Shown here: in pieces, positions 1 through 14,529 of the stretch
Layout of the letters: the number at the start of each line of letters is the position of its first letter
How positions within the stretch are numbered: the stretch's first letter is position 1
Source: Phoebastria nigripes
Lineage: Eukaryota > Chordata > Aves > Procellariiformes > Diomedeidae
DNA: 64,000 bases
Direction: 5' to 3'
Assembly: GCA_035582835.1 (NCBI GenBank)
Contig: JAYKAV010003376.1
Coordinates: forward strand, 1,084,372-1,148,371
Program-made: the position numbers and the translations under genes
The notes under the pieces: generated by a model
Seen by the model: only the letters and a program-made list of their open reading frames with translations
What the model was told of the DNA's origin: nothing
Database searches by the model: none

Positions 1-1178
1 CATGGAGTTTATTTAATTTGTTACTCTTTTAAAATGAAAATATGCTCACTGACTTGAATTAGTAATTTCCCTGTTTTAAGATATGTTAGGCCATTACAGC
101 TAAGCCTGTTTCCAGAGCAGTGAAATAAATGGAAAACAGCCAGTCTCCCAGGGAACACACTAGCTCACTGCATTTTGCCAGCCCAGTGAAACAGTGCTAA
201 TATCAACTCCAGAGCAAACCGTGCTTCTGCTGTAGGGGCTGCATGCAAAGGAATTGATAATGACTAGCAACAAATACTTAAAATGGCAGAGCAAGGCACT
301 ACAGATTTTAACACAAGTTTTAATGTGCATAGCAAGCACAGAGAGTAATTGATTTAAAGAACATTTAAAAAATTATTGTTCCTGACCTCTCCCTCCCTCT
401 CTCCTCCAGTTAGCATAGGGTTCCACAAATAATTAATGTGGCATTCAGTGTGACTGAAACACAAATCCATGTGAAGGAAGCAAGAGATGGGAACCACAGT
501 CAAGAGCCTCCTAAATAAGTTCTGCCAGCATAAGAGAGAAACACTGCTCTGTCAGTCTCTGACCTGAGTCAGGGCATCCCAGCCCCTCACCTCCACCCCA
601 CACCTCCAGGTTTCTCAGATATATTATTTTGCGTGTAATGATCTGAGGGGACTGAAGTCTCTGCTGGAGGACCACAAGTGTGTGGCAGGCCTCTCTAGAC
701 AGGTCGGCAGACCACAGTTTGTGAAGACAGTGAGTAGCAGTTGTGTTACTGCATCACAGCCCTAGAATTAAATAAGACTCTGGCCATTCTGGTACCCAAA
801 CATACCAACTGCTTTCCAGAACACCCAGTAAAGTTATAAAAATCCTTCTCACCGTGTTGTATGGATACAGGAGAGATTTCTGACATTACAGCCCCAAATA
901 ACATTAAGATTGCAAATTCAAGGAGGATTCAGGCACATCTTGCCTTAGTAAAACACTCTAGGACTACTGGGTAATAAGATGGACCAGATGATGCCACTAG
1001 GCAGACCTTCTTGCCCATTTTAATGCATCTGCTGATTAAGAATGGATGGGACAGACTGGGATGGAAAACACCCTGTGCATGTATTTCTTTACATTTATAT
1101 TCCTTGTTCTCACACAAAGGAGGTACACTTACACCGTCTGCCTTTCATGTGCACTGACTATCCCACTCTTTTTGCTAG

Positions 1179-1351
1179 ATGTCTACATTTAGACCATGCA
1201 AACATTGCCTCAAAACCCCAAAGAGTTCCAGACCATGGTGCTCCCGATGTGTTTCAAGCAGGGAGACTATGTAGAGAAATGGATATGACTGGAATAGAGT
1301 CAGCCACAAATCAGCCGTCTAGAAGTAGAATCAATTCAGTGCAAAAAGTTG
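1179..1351 (+). other. Speculative exon-like segment, antisense to AGBL4
   Basis: A good acceptor (CTCTTTTTGCTAG) is followed by 173 bp and a consensus donor (TTG|GTAAGT at 1352). One frame stays open across the whole segment (it continues the open frame that runs 1042-1359) and includes a stretch beginning ANIASKPQRV. I recognise no protein family in it. Chance pairs of splice-like sites are common in 64 kb, so this is only a candidate for a noncoding or lineage-specific transcript on the plus strand. Confidence 0.2.
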
Positions 1352-4300
1352 GTAAGTGATGAGTGTTTGGGATTTCCTATGTATTTTTATGAGCTGTGGC
1401 TCTTTCCTCATAAAAAAGATTCACATCTGCTTTGGAGGATATGTGACTGCTGGTGCTGGGCTGGAGCACAACATCCTGATTCAGTACTGAAAAGATATAG
1501 ATATACATTGCCAGTAAAACATAATTAAAGTTGGCATTCCCAGTGACTAGGATGTAGGACCAGGAGCCAGAATGCCTGATCTTGGTCTCTAGCACTGCTG
1601 ATTTTTGGCAGGTTGCTACCAGAGTCTGCTATTTTAGTATATTCAGCTTGAGACAGCAATGGCCAGATTTGCAGGGTAACAAAGCTAGCATCTTTGGGGC
1701 CAAAACCAGCAGGTGGATTTTTCAAACAAACTCATGAAGCTCATTGGTGCTGACTGCACTTGGAAATGTGGCAAGTGGCAACAAAAAGGGTTTGCCAGGT
1801 GTTGAGCAAATTCTGAAACTTTTCTATTCTTACCCAGCTGCTGCTAGAGGAGATCTGTGCCACTGACAGTCCATTCCCTCACCCTTCTGCCCCAAAGATA
1901 AGCACTTTCTAAAAACCAGCCCTGTAGAGGTCAAGATGGAAAGCCTTTTAGTAACAGAGACAATCAGTATTGCTGGTCACTTGAGAAATGCAGGCTTGAG
2001 TACTCTCAGCTCTGCTGTCGTCTTTTCTTCCAAACAAAATCAAGGAACACAAACTGTTCCACAAACCATAGGTGGTGCTCAGCACCTCACAGGATCACCT
2101 GGGGAGGGTAAAATGTGGTATTTGAATTTTGCCTGTTAAAATTGTCAACTAAAAAAAGGACAATTAAGCATTTTGTGAGGGCAAGTCTAGTTCCTACTTG
2201 AAAGTTCTCCAGATACTTCACTCTAGCCAGCACCTGGTCCTGCCTGAAAAAAATAACATTACTAAACAGACCTTAGTAGATGACAAGATGAAACCACAAG
2301 AATTGTCTCATTACAAAAGACTGCCTAGGTCATATGTATGTAATGTTGTTCTGATAAAANAGTCTTCTAGCATGCCTTAAGATTTCCTCTGATGCTTTGG
2401 CAGTTTAACAGCTGGAGACCCCAAGGAACCTAGCAGTTTGACCCTTTCTCTCATTTGTTGGAACCAGCAATTTATGGCCGCAGAACTCATTTTGATGCCA
2501 TTGATTTGGATTGATTTTCAGACTTTAGAAAAAGACATAGAACCACAAAAAAAGCTAGATTCTCAACAGCTTCAAACTTGGGGGTTCATGGCAGCAGCAG
2601 GCTGCTTGAACACTTGATCAGAGAAGCAGTAGGGTGATAGTGGTACCATCTACCTCATCCCACTGCAGCTCTGAGCACATGGGACTCGTACACTCTCTCC
2701 AGCAGCACCTGGTACTCACTGTGAGTCCAGGTGGTACATCGGGTTAATCTCTCCCATTATTTCATGGTATCTGGCTCTCCTGTTCCTTACAGCAATGAGA
2801 TCCTCACTAGCTTCAAAAAACTAGAACAATGGAGGGGAGTAGAATGAGGCCAAGGCTGGATTTGTCTGGTAAAAAGTGCAAGATCGAACAGAGGGGAGCA
2901 GACTGCCTCCTGACCTCTGCAGTGATGAGCCCATACCTCAGCCACTTTATTACCCTGATGGCTGATGTAGCTTGCTTAACTACAAACTAATCTCCCCCAG
3001 ACCCAGAGGGCAGTCATACAGTTCTCCAGTAGAACTGACGCCACAGGAAAGACCTGTGGAATTGACTTGAAAGAACGTGTCAGGCTGTCAGAGAGGCATA
3101 TCAGCAGGAGTATACAGCTGCTGCAGGATTGCCCGAAGGGTTCATAAATTCAGTGCACAGCACAGACGGAGTGGGTGGCTTTGTTGGTTGGCTTTGTTTT
3201 CTTTAATTTTCCTAATATGCTGTAAGGAGCTTGGAGTTCTCTTTGCATCAAAATGAGCCTACCAATGCCTTGTAGATGATACCTCTCTCTTCCTCCTGGG
3301 AAGAAACAAAAGGGTTCCTGGAGAAACACTGTGGGGATCAGATGATCTCGCTTTATTAATGAATTACTTGGGATTTATCAGAATCATTCTAAAGACGTTG
3401 CTTCAGAAGATGATGTGTTTGGTCATTACTATTCAAAGTCTCTCCTTCCCATGAGTGTGAGTCCTCCAGACAGTTCTAAAAAGATTTGCTGGATTATGGC
3501 CCTCAATTTTTAAAGAATTAACTAATGTTAAACACAGCTAAGATTTAAGCCTTAGAATGGAACAGAAATATGCAGATCCCACCTTCCCTGATGTGCAAGA
3601 CAAGAGGGCTGCAACCCAGAAAAGTAGCTTGATTGCAAAGCGGGGAAAAATAGACACAAGAGTAGAAAGATCCTGAATGCACGGACCAGAGTTAAGCAGG
3701 CATGTACCTTGGCAGAATTAACTCAGGCATTCTTGCATTGTTTCCTGCTATCCTTATCGACTTACAAAACATCAGTCTTTTCACCATGGCCCTAAAGGGG
3801 AGTTTCAGCTGTACACCAATGACTCACACAGCACTAGCAAAGAGGGGAAAAAAATAGAAACAGAAAATCACTTCATTCTCCAGTTTTCTATTTAGAGCTA
3901 TAAGGGTCTTCCAGGGAAAAAGAATCCAGATCATTATGTTATTGCTGCTCCACCCAGGTCCAGGCTGAGCTCCCCAGAGCCTGGAAGATGACTGTTCTCT
4001 TCCTCTCCATGACAAGTGGACATGTGGATGTCCGAAACCCTTCCAGGGCCAGCAAGGAGACTGCACCACAAGTGTAAAGTTTCCAAAGTTGCCTGCACCA
4101 GGGAAAAGATTCCCAGCTGAGTTTTATAAGTGATAAAAAGAAACTTTTATGGACCCAGGGAGGACTAAGCAGACTTTGTTTTACTTGGGAAGCCACTAAA
4201 GATTGCTGTATTTCAAGGAATAGCCAAAGACGACGACACTTCTCTTTTCAAGCCTTTTGCTGAATTGTCTCACCAGGACTCTGAGCGCTCCTTATGCCCA

Positions 4301-7300
4301 AGAGTTACCTTTTCACAATCTGGCAGCAGGGTCTTTCTCTGGGGACCAGGAAACTTTGGGTTTTCCGTGTGCTTAGTTTAACAAAGGTGGGCACTGGGAA
4401 TGGAGGGATGGACTAGTTTTACCTAACACCTCCCTTGGGGGCTTGTCATATAGTGCCATTTTGCATGTTCAGTAAGCACAAGCAAGCAGCTACATTGCAC
4501 TCTTAGTCTTTTGGCATTAACTGTGGCAGCAATAAGAACTACAGAAGTCTTAAGATGGATAGATCAGCCCCAGCAAAGAATGTGTTATAAACCAAGAAGG
4601 CAAAAGGTAGATTTCTCTGGAGGGAGACGGAGAATACATTTACGTATGAAAATCTAATACACNGGGGGGGGGGGGGGGGAAGCATTACATAAATAATGCT
4701 AGGGATGAAATGAAAAATATGTATTTTTAAACACATTCTAAAAATGGTTTCCAGCATCTGCAAATGTATTGCTCAGTCAAGCAGAGACCCAGAAGCAACA
4801 GGTATGAACCAGGCAGGCACACAAAGCTGTGTGATACAGATACCAGAGGGGCACCGCAGAAGGTCAGTCATTCACAACTATCCTTTCCAGTTTCCTTCAG
4901 CTGTAGAGTGTTGCAAGAGTATATTGGGGAGCATCTCTATTAATTTGCCTTGACCTTCAATAACCTGTAGGCACTTGCTATTGGCCACTGTCAGAAGTGG
5001 GCTACTCAGCTAGACAGACTCCTAGTGCAACCCACTGCCGGTATGAAAGTAGAACACGTATTGCCGGAAAGGAGCAACAGCACATGGGGAAGGAGATGCC
5101 CCCACGGGTGATGTGGTACCCTAACACTCTGAGTCTCTCAAGAAGATACACATGCGAGATTCAGAACAAAGTGGGAATCTGAGCTGAAAGGAGCTCGGGG
5201 AGAAACGTGCAGTGCATTTTCTTGTGCTCCAGCTCAGAAGGTTAGTCCACTCAGCTGAAGAGAAGAGCTGAGGTGTCCAGCTTCTCAGGACTGAACCCCA
5301 GCTGCTCACCTCTACTGGTGCTGCTGCTTTGCCATTCCTATACAAAGACGGCACATATATACATTCCCCAGATCCTAACAATGGCAGCTGACAGCCTGCT
5401 CCTATAGGAAACCTGCACAACTATTTGCCTTCATCTCCCCTGTGGGGACAAGTGAAGCGATCACATTCTGGTTACTCTTGATATGTGAAAACTTACACTA
5501 AGCCAGCTGTAATGGCACCTTTTGGCTTCTTCATTGATTTCCACTTTACTAGGTTTGCAGTTTATACTGCTTCACTTTTATAGGATTTTCCTGTCCTTCC
5601 ATTCAAATCAACTAAAAAGGTGCAAGGCAGCTCGCCTGTTTCCACTCAGGCAAAGTCACTTGTAAGACTCCTGTAGTAAAGCAGGGCACAAAGTCCACAG
5701 GCACTATGCAATGCTGGTGTCACCCAGTAAAGCAGCACTTCTAAAATGGACAACCATCAGATTCCAGAAACAGAGAAAGAGAGTCCTGTTAATTCCATAA
5801 AGAGCTACTTTACGCTTTCCTGTGGTTGCCTTCTGGTCATGAGAAAGGCGAGAGTGGCATCACAGCTATCTTGCTCTTCCCAAGAGGTGGCTCCCTTTCC
5901 CCTGAAGCTAGTGTGAGCTCTCTGCTTGCTCTGGGTTTGCACCTCAGAAAGACATTTAAAAGTACGCACGAGCAAAACCAACAGCATGTGAGAAAAGTAG
6001 ATCTGTATCCATTTCCCCCTTGATACATGCAAGTTGGTAGTAGAGGCTCAGCAGTTCTAATCAGCGTCAAAGACTAGTCAAAACTGAAACGAAACACAGA
6101 AGTCCATTTGTGCAGAAAAGTCTGTAACTTTAGTCTTCCAGACAATGAAAGCAAGGACTGTATGCAACACCTGAACTACTTCTGGGTGACTCATGAGCTG
6201 ACCAGACTGGAGGGAAAAAAAAAAGGGGGGGGGCGGGGAGAGAAGTGATTCATTAAACAAAAACCTAATCCTCTGGGAAGATCCGATGGCCAAGAAAATG
6301 CTGGCTGCATCTGAATTTTCTCCCCTTGAATCTGGAGATGAAAGTTGTGTACCTGCAAGTTACTTCCAGTGGTGCTGGAGGGGAGTTGTTGGATAGCTAC
6401 TTGTACTGGGCTCCAGCAGGAAAAAGCTTTTTTTCTGTGGTTTATTTTTTTGTCTTAAAGAAAAAACAAAANTTACCATGTCTCTACATGAGGAAAAAAA
6501 TTGCAAAAGCTCTGCTCTGCCCCTCACCAGTGGAGACAGATCTGTTCTTTTATTTACACTGCATGACATCCAGGCAAGAATAAGCTCCACAGAAATAAAT
6601 TAGGGCCACTCCCTGTCAGCACAGATATGCTCCTGGCTGCTAAGCAGCAGAATATGTTGTAAGCCCCCACCTTCCCTCCAGAGGAAATCTTACTGTGAAA
6701 ATGGAGCCGCACTGCAGATCCTAAAGGTGATGGTGATTAGCACCGAAGAGGGAATATTCAGAGAGCAAACTGTCCTCACATGAGTAGGGCTGCCACAAGC
6801 AACTGACATCTCTGATTGTGAAGGGGTAAAATTCTCCAGGAGGGTATAAAGTACATGTTTCCATCTGAAGAACACAAGGGAGGAAGTTAGAAGGATATAA
6901 CTTTCAGGGCTCCTCTAAGCATTGAGGGNTTTTGTTGTTGCTGTTTTAGGAAGAAGAAAAAACACCATTTCCTAAAGAATTCTGTTTGGAGACAGTCTTA
7001 TTGCAGAATCTACTCTGAAGCATATTAAACTAAGAAGGAATAAGATGCTCTTGTTCCAGAATAAGAATTGCTCAAGAAATGTTCTATTGCACTCTATATT
7101 CACAGCCTGCCTCAGATGCAAATGAACTCTCGAGTGCCAGCAAGCCCTCAGAGAGAAGCTCTCCCCAAGCACTTTGCAGCAATGGGTTTAAACTCTGGCA
7201 GCACTGTGACCACATAAGCTAATGTCAAGGTGCTGTTTCCCCCATATCCCTGGCCATTAGGAACATTGCCGGGAAGAAGAAAAAACAGAGTTCACATGTA

Positions 7301-10300
7301 ACCGGGGCGAAGACTGTCTAACTTTCTACCTTGAATAGTCAGACTGAATTTTAACATCTTAAAGGTAAATTTAACTTTAATAAACAGCCTCTTTTACTGC
7401 ATGAAAGATACAGGCATCAGAAGGGTGCCACTGAACACGTTGGACAAACTGAGACCCCAGACTGACATGCGCACTGCAAAAGTAAGGGTTTATTTCAAAG
7501 CCACTAGAGGGGTCTGTTATGCTTCTCAGCTGCTGTCTCCAGTGCAGGGCAGGCAACCTGCCTGCAGTGAATTAGGGGTTCAGTTCTAAGGGGTTTCCAG
7601 TTCTGACTCAGGACAGCACAGCTTGCTGTTCCCTGCTCCTCCCCAGGAGTAAGAGACAGACCCAACTTTGGAAAGATGGTACCTGGGAGAAGGCTGGGTC
7701 ACAGCATTTTTCAACTCCACTCTTGATTCTGCGACAGACTGTCTCCTGTTTGACAGAAGATGGTTAAAGCTCAGTGAGGCTGAATGGCTTCTCCTGTACC
7801 AGGGAATTAGCCACCCTCCTGTTCTCACTTTGCTGTTATGACACCAAGCACTGGTGCTTGTAAGGGGATTGGCCACAATGGTGATTAGTGCCATACAAAA
7901 GCCACCATGGCAGTAGACATTTAATAACCATGAAAACTGAAATCTTTCAGTGATGCTAGAAATAGCTCCTTTTGGGTAGGTGGAGGCCCTGGTGAACAAG
8001 AACTTGCCCTGTTGTCATTGTCTGTGCCACATCTGTTCCATAGTCACCCAAAGACCTGGCTTATGCTTGACCATAACATAAGGCAGAGTCCAGCTTTGTA
8101 TATGTCTCCTACATGCTGTACCACTGGCTGAAAATTTTGAAGTAAACTTTGTCATGAGAAGACCTACAGACTTTTCCTTTCCTCCTTTTTTAACTGAACA
8201 CTGAAACAGATTTTTACTTTTCTTTGTTTCTTCCTTCTCCCCCCCATGTTTTTTTCCTTCAGTGATAAAGTGACAAAAAAGCGGGGAGACAAGAAAAAAG
8301 AGAGAAAGGGAAAATTAGAGGGAAATAAAAGTGAGCTTGTACAAAATTTCAAATAAAGCATTCTCTTTGAAAACCTGTGGCATTAAAAAAAAATTACAAA
8401 TTAATTATTTTTCATCCATCTCCAATTATCTTCCACATTTAGCAGCAGCAAAGACTAAAACCGTAACCTCCAAATCAGAGCATGGATACCAGGGGTCTAT
8501 TACCATTTGCTGAACATGTAATAAGTAATTGGACCCCTGAACTGACACTATAGGACACATCTGGAAATCGTCACTTAGGGGCCACATCTGTCACTAAGGA
8601 ACCAACCTTCCTGGGGAGGGTGACATTTTAGAGAGCTGTGTGCCACTGTTCAAAACCACCCTAAATCCACACTTCCTGTCTACAAAGTCTTTAATAGAAA
8701 TTTGCCCATGCATTAGGGTCCCAGCAAAGCAATTTGTGCCTACATTTCTTCCTAGATAAAATTAAGCAGGACTGGTAAGGAACTTGTGTCCCCTTTTGGT
8801 TGGGGCATGTGCGCCATTACCCCTCTTCTCCATCCTCAGAGTCCAGAGAAGCAGGACTGCATTGAAAGAGCAAAGACAACCTCTAAAGGGCTATTGTCTG
8901 GGGCAGGAGCCTGCTTTCATCCCAAGACACTTCTTCTTACCCTCCAAACAAGCTTTACGCCTTTTTCTCTGTAAACTGCAGAAGTCAAGGAGACATGCCT
9001 CTTATAAACATGTACACAGTACCTTGCAACAGACACACACAGAGCACGTGAGCAATCTGTGCAGGGGCAGAGGAAGAATTTCACCCAGGTGCCCTTGTGT
9101 CAAAGAAAAGTTTCCAGTGGCCAAGCCCTAGTCACATATGAATGCTGGCTCCTCAGAGCAGCAGCTATAGCAATGCAGAAGGAGCAAGAAGGCAAGCGCA
9201 GGGCACCTCAGAGACAAAAGAACTGGAAACAAAATGAAAACACACACACACAAAAAAAAAAAAAAAAATCAATTCAGCTGAACCGAGCCAGGGCAGGCAA
9301 AGAACAAAGGGTCAGAAGACAAAGCTGGAAACAATAGACCAGCAAGATTAATATCAGTTGTGAGGAAGGGCTGGGACACTACTGAAGGAGAATGGAAAAG
9401 GCTTAAAGAAAAGTATAAAAACTAGAAGAAATTCCTAATTGTGAAGCCTGACGTACCACTACAACACCTGCAGCTTGATCAGTACAGATATCACACACTG
9501 CTGCTCTTACAAAAAAGGCTTCATCTCACAACTTAGATTCCTTGAAATTAATGATGGTCACTTACTAGCAGCCATTTCTTTTTTCATTAACAACAGAGCC
9601 ATGCAAATGGGATCTAAAGACAACCCCGAACTTCCTGTGGTCTTTACAGCCCTGTTCTGATTTTTGCATATTCATGCCCTGGTCTAATTCAACTGGGGCA
9701 AGACTTCAAGATTTCTGCCTGGGATTTCCCCACTAGCAACAGATATTCCAGCACTGTTTGACCCATGCATGCAAAGTCCAGTTTGGGGAAACCTGCATTC
9801 ACAGTACTCTGGATGCTCTTGGCCAGTTGGACTGCTGCACAGCCACAGACTCAGCAGGCAATGCCACAAGCAATGTATTAGCTAACACTTCCAGAGGGCC
9901 TGCTCTCCCATGTAGGCCCAGAGAAGATCTGTTGCATGGGCATAATATCGCTGCCTAGAAGTGCAGGACTTGCTGCCCATGGCCATACAGAGCAATACAC
10001 ACAGAAAATGGCTCTGACCTAATTGATAACTGGGAAGACATGGATATGCATCTTCAAAATCCACTTGGACTGCAATTTCCAGTGGGAAGAACAGGCCATA
10101 TTAAGGAAAGCCAAGGGACCATGAAGTTCAGCTGAATTAATATTTTCTCTTTTTCCTATCCTCAGAGATCAGCAAAGTGCCACAGTATGCTGTTACAAAG
10201 ATGATGTGCTTTGCCCAGGAGGTAGGTTGGTTAGGGCTGGAAGAAAATGATCTTTAAGCTAATGTTATTCAAAAGTATGAGCAGTCAAGAAACATTGCAA

Positions 10301-13135
10301 AACCAGTATGTTTAAGAGATTAATTGGGCAATCCCACCCGGAGACAAAGCAAATTTGCCTGCTGTTGTATAGTGAAGCCTTTCTCAATTCTCCCTCTTGA
10401 AGACCAAGGGCTCCTTTAGATCTCTGATTATTGTAAAGAGGATTAGTTAAGCAGAGGTAGTCAAAGGCCTGCCCTGGGCAAAGGGCAAGCTGAATCAAAG
10501 CCACTTGACATTTCTTAGCTGCGTAGGCAAAGCTGACCTTGTTGTCCCAGGGATGAGGAGTTCGGACTGATCCATTCCTCCTACTGGAAGATGCAAGGTG
10601 AGCACGCAGCGCTAGGCTTGAGGGGGGAGCCTGCCCGGTGAGTCCAATTTTCCGTTCCTGCTACTACTGATAGGATGGAAGAGATGAGGCAGTAACTTCT
10701 GCTGTTGGTGGGAAGGGGTCTCTCAGCCACACAACAGCCTTCTCCACAGATGACGACTCCTCCCTCAGAGGCAGCCCATGTCTCCAGAGCTCTGGGGATT
10801 CCCTCTTCCCTTTGCAGACTGCAACCCCCAGCCTCTGCATAGCCCCTCTACCCACCCCTGCCACCATGACACCTTCTCCTCTTCTGTGCAGGGGTTCCCT
10901 GGCACATCCAGAACACATACGTGGTAAAAGAGTGAATCACATAACTCTATAGCCAGAGAAATTTAACCTCATTATAAATTTGCTCCAGCTCAGGAAACCA
11001 GGTGTATAACCTCTCATACCTGCCTGACACCATAGTGCACTGATTCAAAACCTGTGGCATCTTGTAATGCCAATGTCACTTCGGGTAGCAGAAATTCTTC
11101 TAATGGTCTATTTACATCAACACAATTTTAAGAGGAGCTTTTATTTCCATTACTCTAATACGGATGTTTTATATTCTCAGAACAACCTCTCTCTCTCCTG
11201 GGATACTTCACACTAAAATCCCATCCAGGAGATTTATAAGGGACAGACAATAGTGTTTTCATGTTGCTTTAGAAGTCAAGGAGAGTGTGTTTCCCTTTGT
11301 ATTAAAGCTTAGGAGCTGTGCACTTAAAGAAAAAAAAAATCTTAGTGAGAAGGATGAATGCAGTCTAACAACTTTAAGAGAGCCCTGCAGCTCATTTTAT
11401 GGTTGAGCTGTTGAATTCTGTTGTCTTTGTCTGCTTCTCATCATCTGGTTTCCTGAACCCCTATAAAAGAGACCATGAACTGCAGCTTCTGTTCACCATG
11501 TTCCCTCACTGCTTGTAAGTGCTAAGCTGTGGCTAAATGAACAGGAGAGTGTTCCCATCCTCTCCTGCCACAGCTTATGCATATCATCTTAGGCATGCAG
11601 AATACTATTCATTTTATAGAAAGATTTTGCTCTTTTTTTGACCAAGAGCAGTTACCTCTAAGGTGGAACTGTGCGATATCAGGTGCATTTTCCTATGGAT
11701 TGCAGCCAGAAGAGGAGGTTTGCAAAGGATACAACAAGTATTGAAAGGGAATGGAAGCTCTGTGTCTTTGTACCTTTGGGGTGGCAAGAGAGTATAAAAC
11801 TCTCTTAAAGTGGAGCTTCTGTTTAGTTCAGTTCTCTTCAGTATTAGCAATGCAGCCCAGAAACTGAAACACTGGCAATGGCCCCCACAAAGGGCATTCC
11901 TCCATCAGAGAGCACTCACAGGCCTGCTGCATGGCCAAGGCAGAGCACCCTCCTGCATCTAAAGATGAATGACAAACTAAGCCTTTATACGTATGGAGGC
12001 ATTCACTTTGAGTCTAGAAGTAGCCAGGAGAGCATAAGCGTTTGCTTCCAGCCTCTTTCATTTGGCAGAGAAGACAGAACTGAGACTTTACAGTAATATA
12101 ATAAACATGCATGTATAAGATCCCCACTCTCTATGGAATCCTATTTTGTTTCCTCCTCTGGTAGGAAATATAGCTGAGAAATGAAGATGATTTGGCTTGC
12201 TAGAAGGAAGAGTACAACAGATTAAGTGAGGTCAGAACTGATGCAACCCATGCATTTATTCAGATGCAAATTCAGTCCAATATGAAGTCTGGCAGATGAT
12301 GTCCTCAAGCTTCTGAGGGCCCCACCATTACCACAACAGGCACTTTCTAGGTTCAGTGTTTTTCTCCAGTACAGCTGCTGTTACCAAAAGCATCCTATAC
12401 CAATGCCTACAGAACTCAGTTTCATTTCTTTAGGAGAAATTTATCCCCTGGAAACAGCTAAGCAAGGTCATCACCTCTGTTACTTCAGAAAGGTTCTTTT
12501 CACATGTAAAGGCTTCATTAGCTGCATTTACTCTTGCATTTAAAACATGCCCTGTACTATCTTTCAGTTACTATCACTTATGCCCTAATGCTCAAAAGAT
12601 GTATGCTTAGTGAAGGAAGCAGAAAAGCAGCTTTTAACCCCAACAGTTTATTCCTCCTCTTTCTTCATAATAAAAGACAGAGGTTGGCTAAAATTCCAAG
12701 TAGAAGCAACAAGTTTCAAAATGACCCTTCTCACACATACAACTGCCTTTCCCACAAGCAAAAAACCCAAACCAAACTAAAAAAATCCCAAGTCCCACTC
12801 ATGTTGTAGCAACTTCACTCTCTTACTAACTCCTTACTAGGATCAAATTCAAAGAATTTGAAGGCACTGCCTCCATGAAGTGAACTAGAAAACTGCCACC
12901 ACTTTTAAGAGGCCATCTTGGAATCTGTCCAGGAGTAAAATCCTTCATAGCATGTGGAGCACCTTGGTCACGTAGAGAGCAAGTTCAATTACCCACTAGC
13001 CCAGTGAGTTATTGTGCAACAGCAGGAGTCCTGAGACAGCTGGTGGGATACTTGTTTTCAGGCAGTCTGTCCTCTTCTACCCCGTTCTTTAAACTTAGAA
13101 CCAAAATTTGTAGAAAAGTGTTCAGATTTTTTTCC

Positions 13136-13150
13136 TGCCCTCTGCTGGCA
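13136..13150 (-). promoter_or_regulatory. CTCF-like motif
   Basis: The bases TGCCCTCTGCTGGCA fit the reverse complement of the core CTCF consensus at every constrained position (GCC, YCT, TGG, pyrimidine), so the motif reads on the minus strand. It lies about 4.3 kb downstream of the AGBL4 exon in transcriptional terms. Occupancy cannot be judged from sequence. Confidence 0.4.
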
Positions 13151-14447
13151 AAAGGGTGGGGGTTAAAAACACAGATCAAGAATGTTAACAGAAAACCAAG
13201 AGACATTGCCCAGTGTAGTCTGGTTTTTCATTTCATATCAACTGATTTAAGGTGAAGCGAGAGGAAGCATTCATTTAAGCAGCTGTAATGAAAAAAGATT
13301 TATTGAAAAATCATTTTTGCTCCATTTCTTGTGGATAAGAGTCCCAGGCGTCTGTTTTCCTTATATTTTCTTTTTAATGGCTGTTCCCTATTCAGCCCAT
13401 AAGCTTCAAGGTCAGCTTCAGGCCAAAGTACACTTAGCACAAGATGCTCAGCATCTGCAAACCCAGCTGTGGGATCCCTCTCCCTCCCCTCTTGCACTGG
13501 GTTTTCCATTCTGGGCTCCCAGCCTGGCAAACTATATTAAAGTAAAACCCTTAGGGTACAAATTTTCATTTTTGCATTTAGATGGCATGGTGGATGCCAC
13601 ACTGGCAAATGTGTTAAAAAGACGACAAATGACATCCTACTAATAGATCATGCTAAGTCTATAAGGAAAGTGCATGTCTAAGTACATCTAGATATCCTGA
13701 AGCTTGCAATTACTGACTGCTGGCAAAAGCCAAAGCATACAGGAGAAGCTTAAACATGGTAGTCACCACATGTCTTCTGCAACTTTCCACACACGTGAAT
13801 AGTGATGGACAGTTGCTTATCTCCCACAAAGAAAATAAAATCTAGCAGCTAAAGGAAGGAAAATAAGACTGTAAGAATACTGGGGAAAAAATACTCCTAT
13901 TGCCAGATCTTGGATAAAATCCAAGCCTTTGGAAAGCTGGCTTATCACCAGTGTTTAGAGGGTAGGGACTTGCACAGATTTTACACTCACATATTTGTGC
14001 ACACTACATACATATATAGGCATTATCTGACGTTGGACCCTATCTGTAAGAGTTAATAATGTACTTGCCTTAACAGTATAATGTGGAAGACAGGAAATAG
14101 CATATGTTTTCTTAAATAAAAATACCGGGGGGGGAGGGCAGGAAAATGAGGAAAAATATCTAAGAAAGGAAAAGAATCTAAAACCACAACTTCAGAAAAA
14201 TCCCTCAGAAATCTGAACAGCCCATGAGAGATGAGTTCAAGCTGTGAGATGAATTCACACTGTTTTGTGTTGCACTATAAAAGCTCTCCAGGAGTGGCAG
14301 TGATTCCAGTTGGTTAGAAAATGGTCTATATGAGCAAACTGAAAACAACAGAGTCCTCTTCATCCTAAACTCTACTCCTACTTACTCATCCCCAAACAGG
14401 ACACAAGCATCAATGCTCATGATGACGGTCACAGTTTGAGGAGGAGA

Positions 14448-14529
14448 GCACCGTCCTACCTTTGGACGGTGCAAATACAAGCTCTGGTGACTCATGCAAA
14501 TACTCATGCAAATATACTCTCTGGTGACT
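14448..14529. promoter_or_regulatory. Hairpin followed by twin octamer motifs between short direct repeats
   Basis: A perfect 9-bp inverted repeat (GCACCGTCC at 14448-14456, GGACGGTGC at 14464-14472, 7-base loop) precedes two identical octamers, ATGCAAAT, at 14494-14501 and 14506-14513. An 11-bp direct repeat, CTCTGGTGACT, flanks the octamer pair at 14482-14492 and 14519-14529. ATGCAAAT is the classical POU-domain (Oct) binding site, and the two copies are spaced 12 bp apart, roughly one helical turn. This could be an enhancer core, or a small local duplication that doubled one site. Confidence 0.4.

Noticed and set aside
7500..7525. CTCF-like 'ccactagaggggtc'
   Set aside because: One mismatch at a constrained C position; too weak to list.
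7586..7999. 137-codon open frame on the minus strand
   Set aside because: Amino-acid composition looks random, no family is recognised, and no exon-type boundaries were found.
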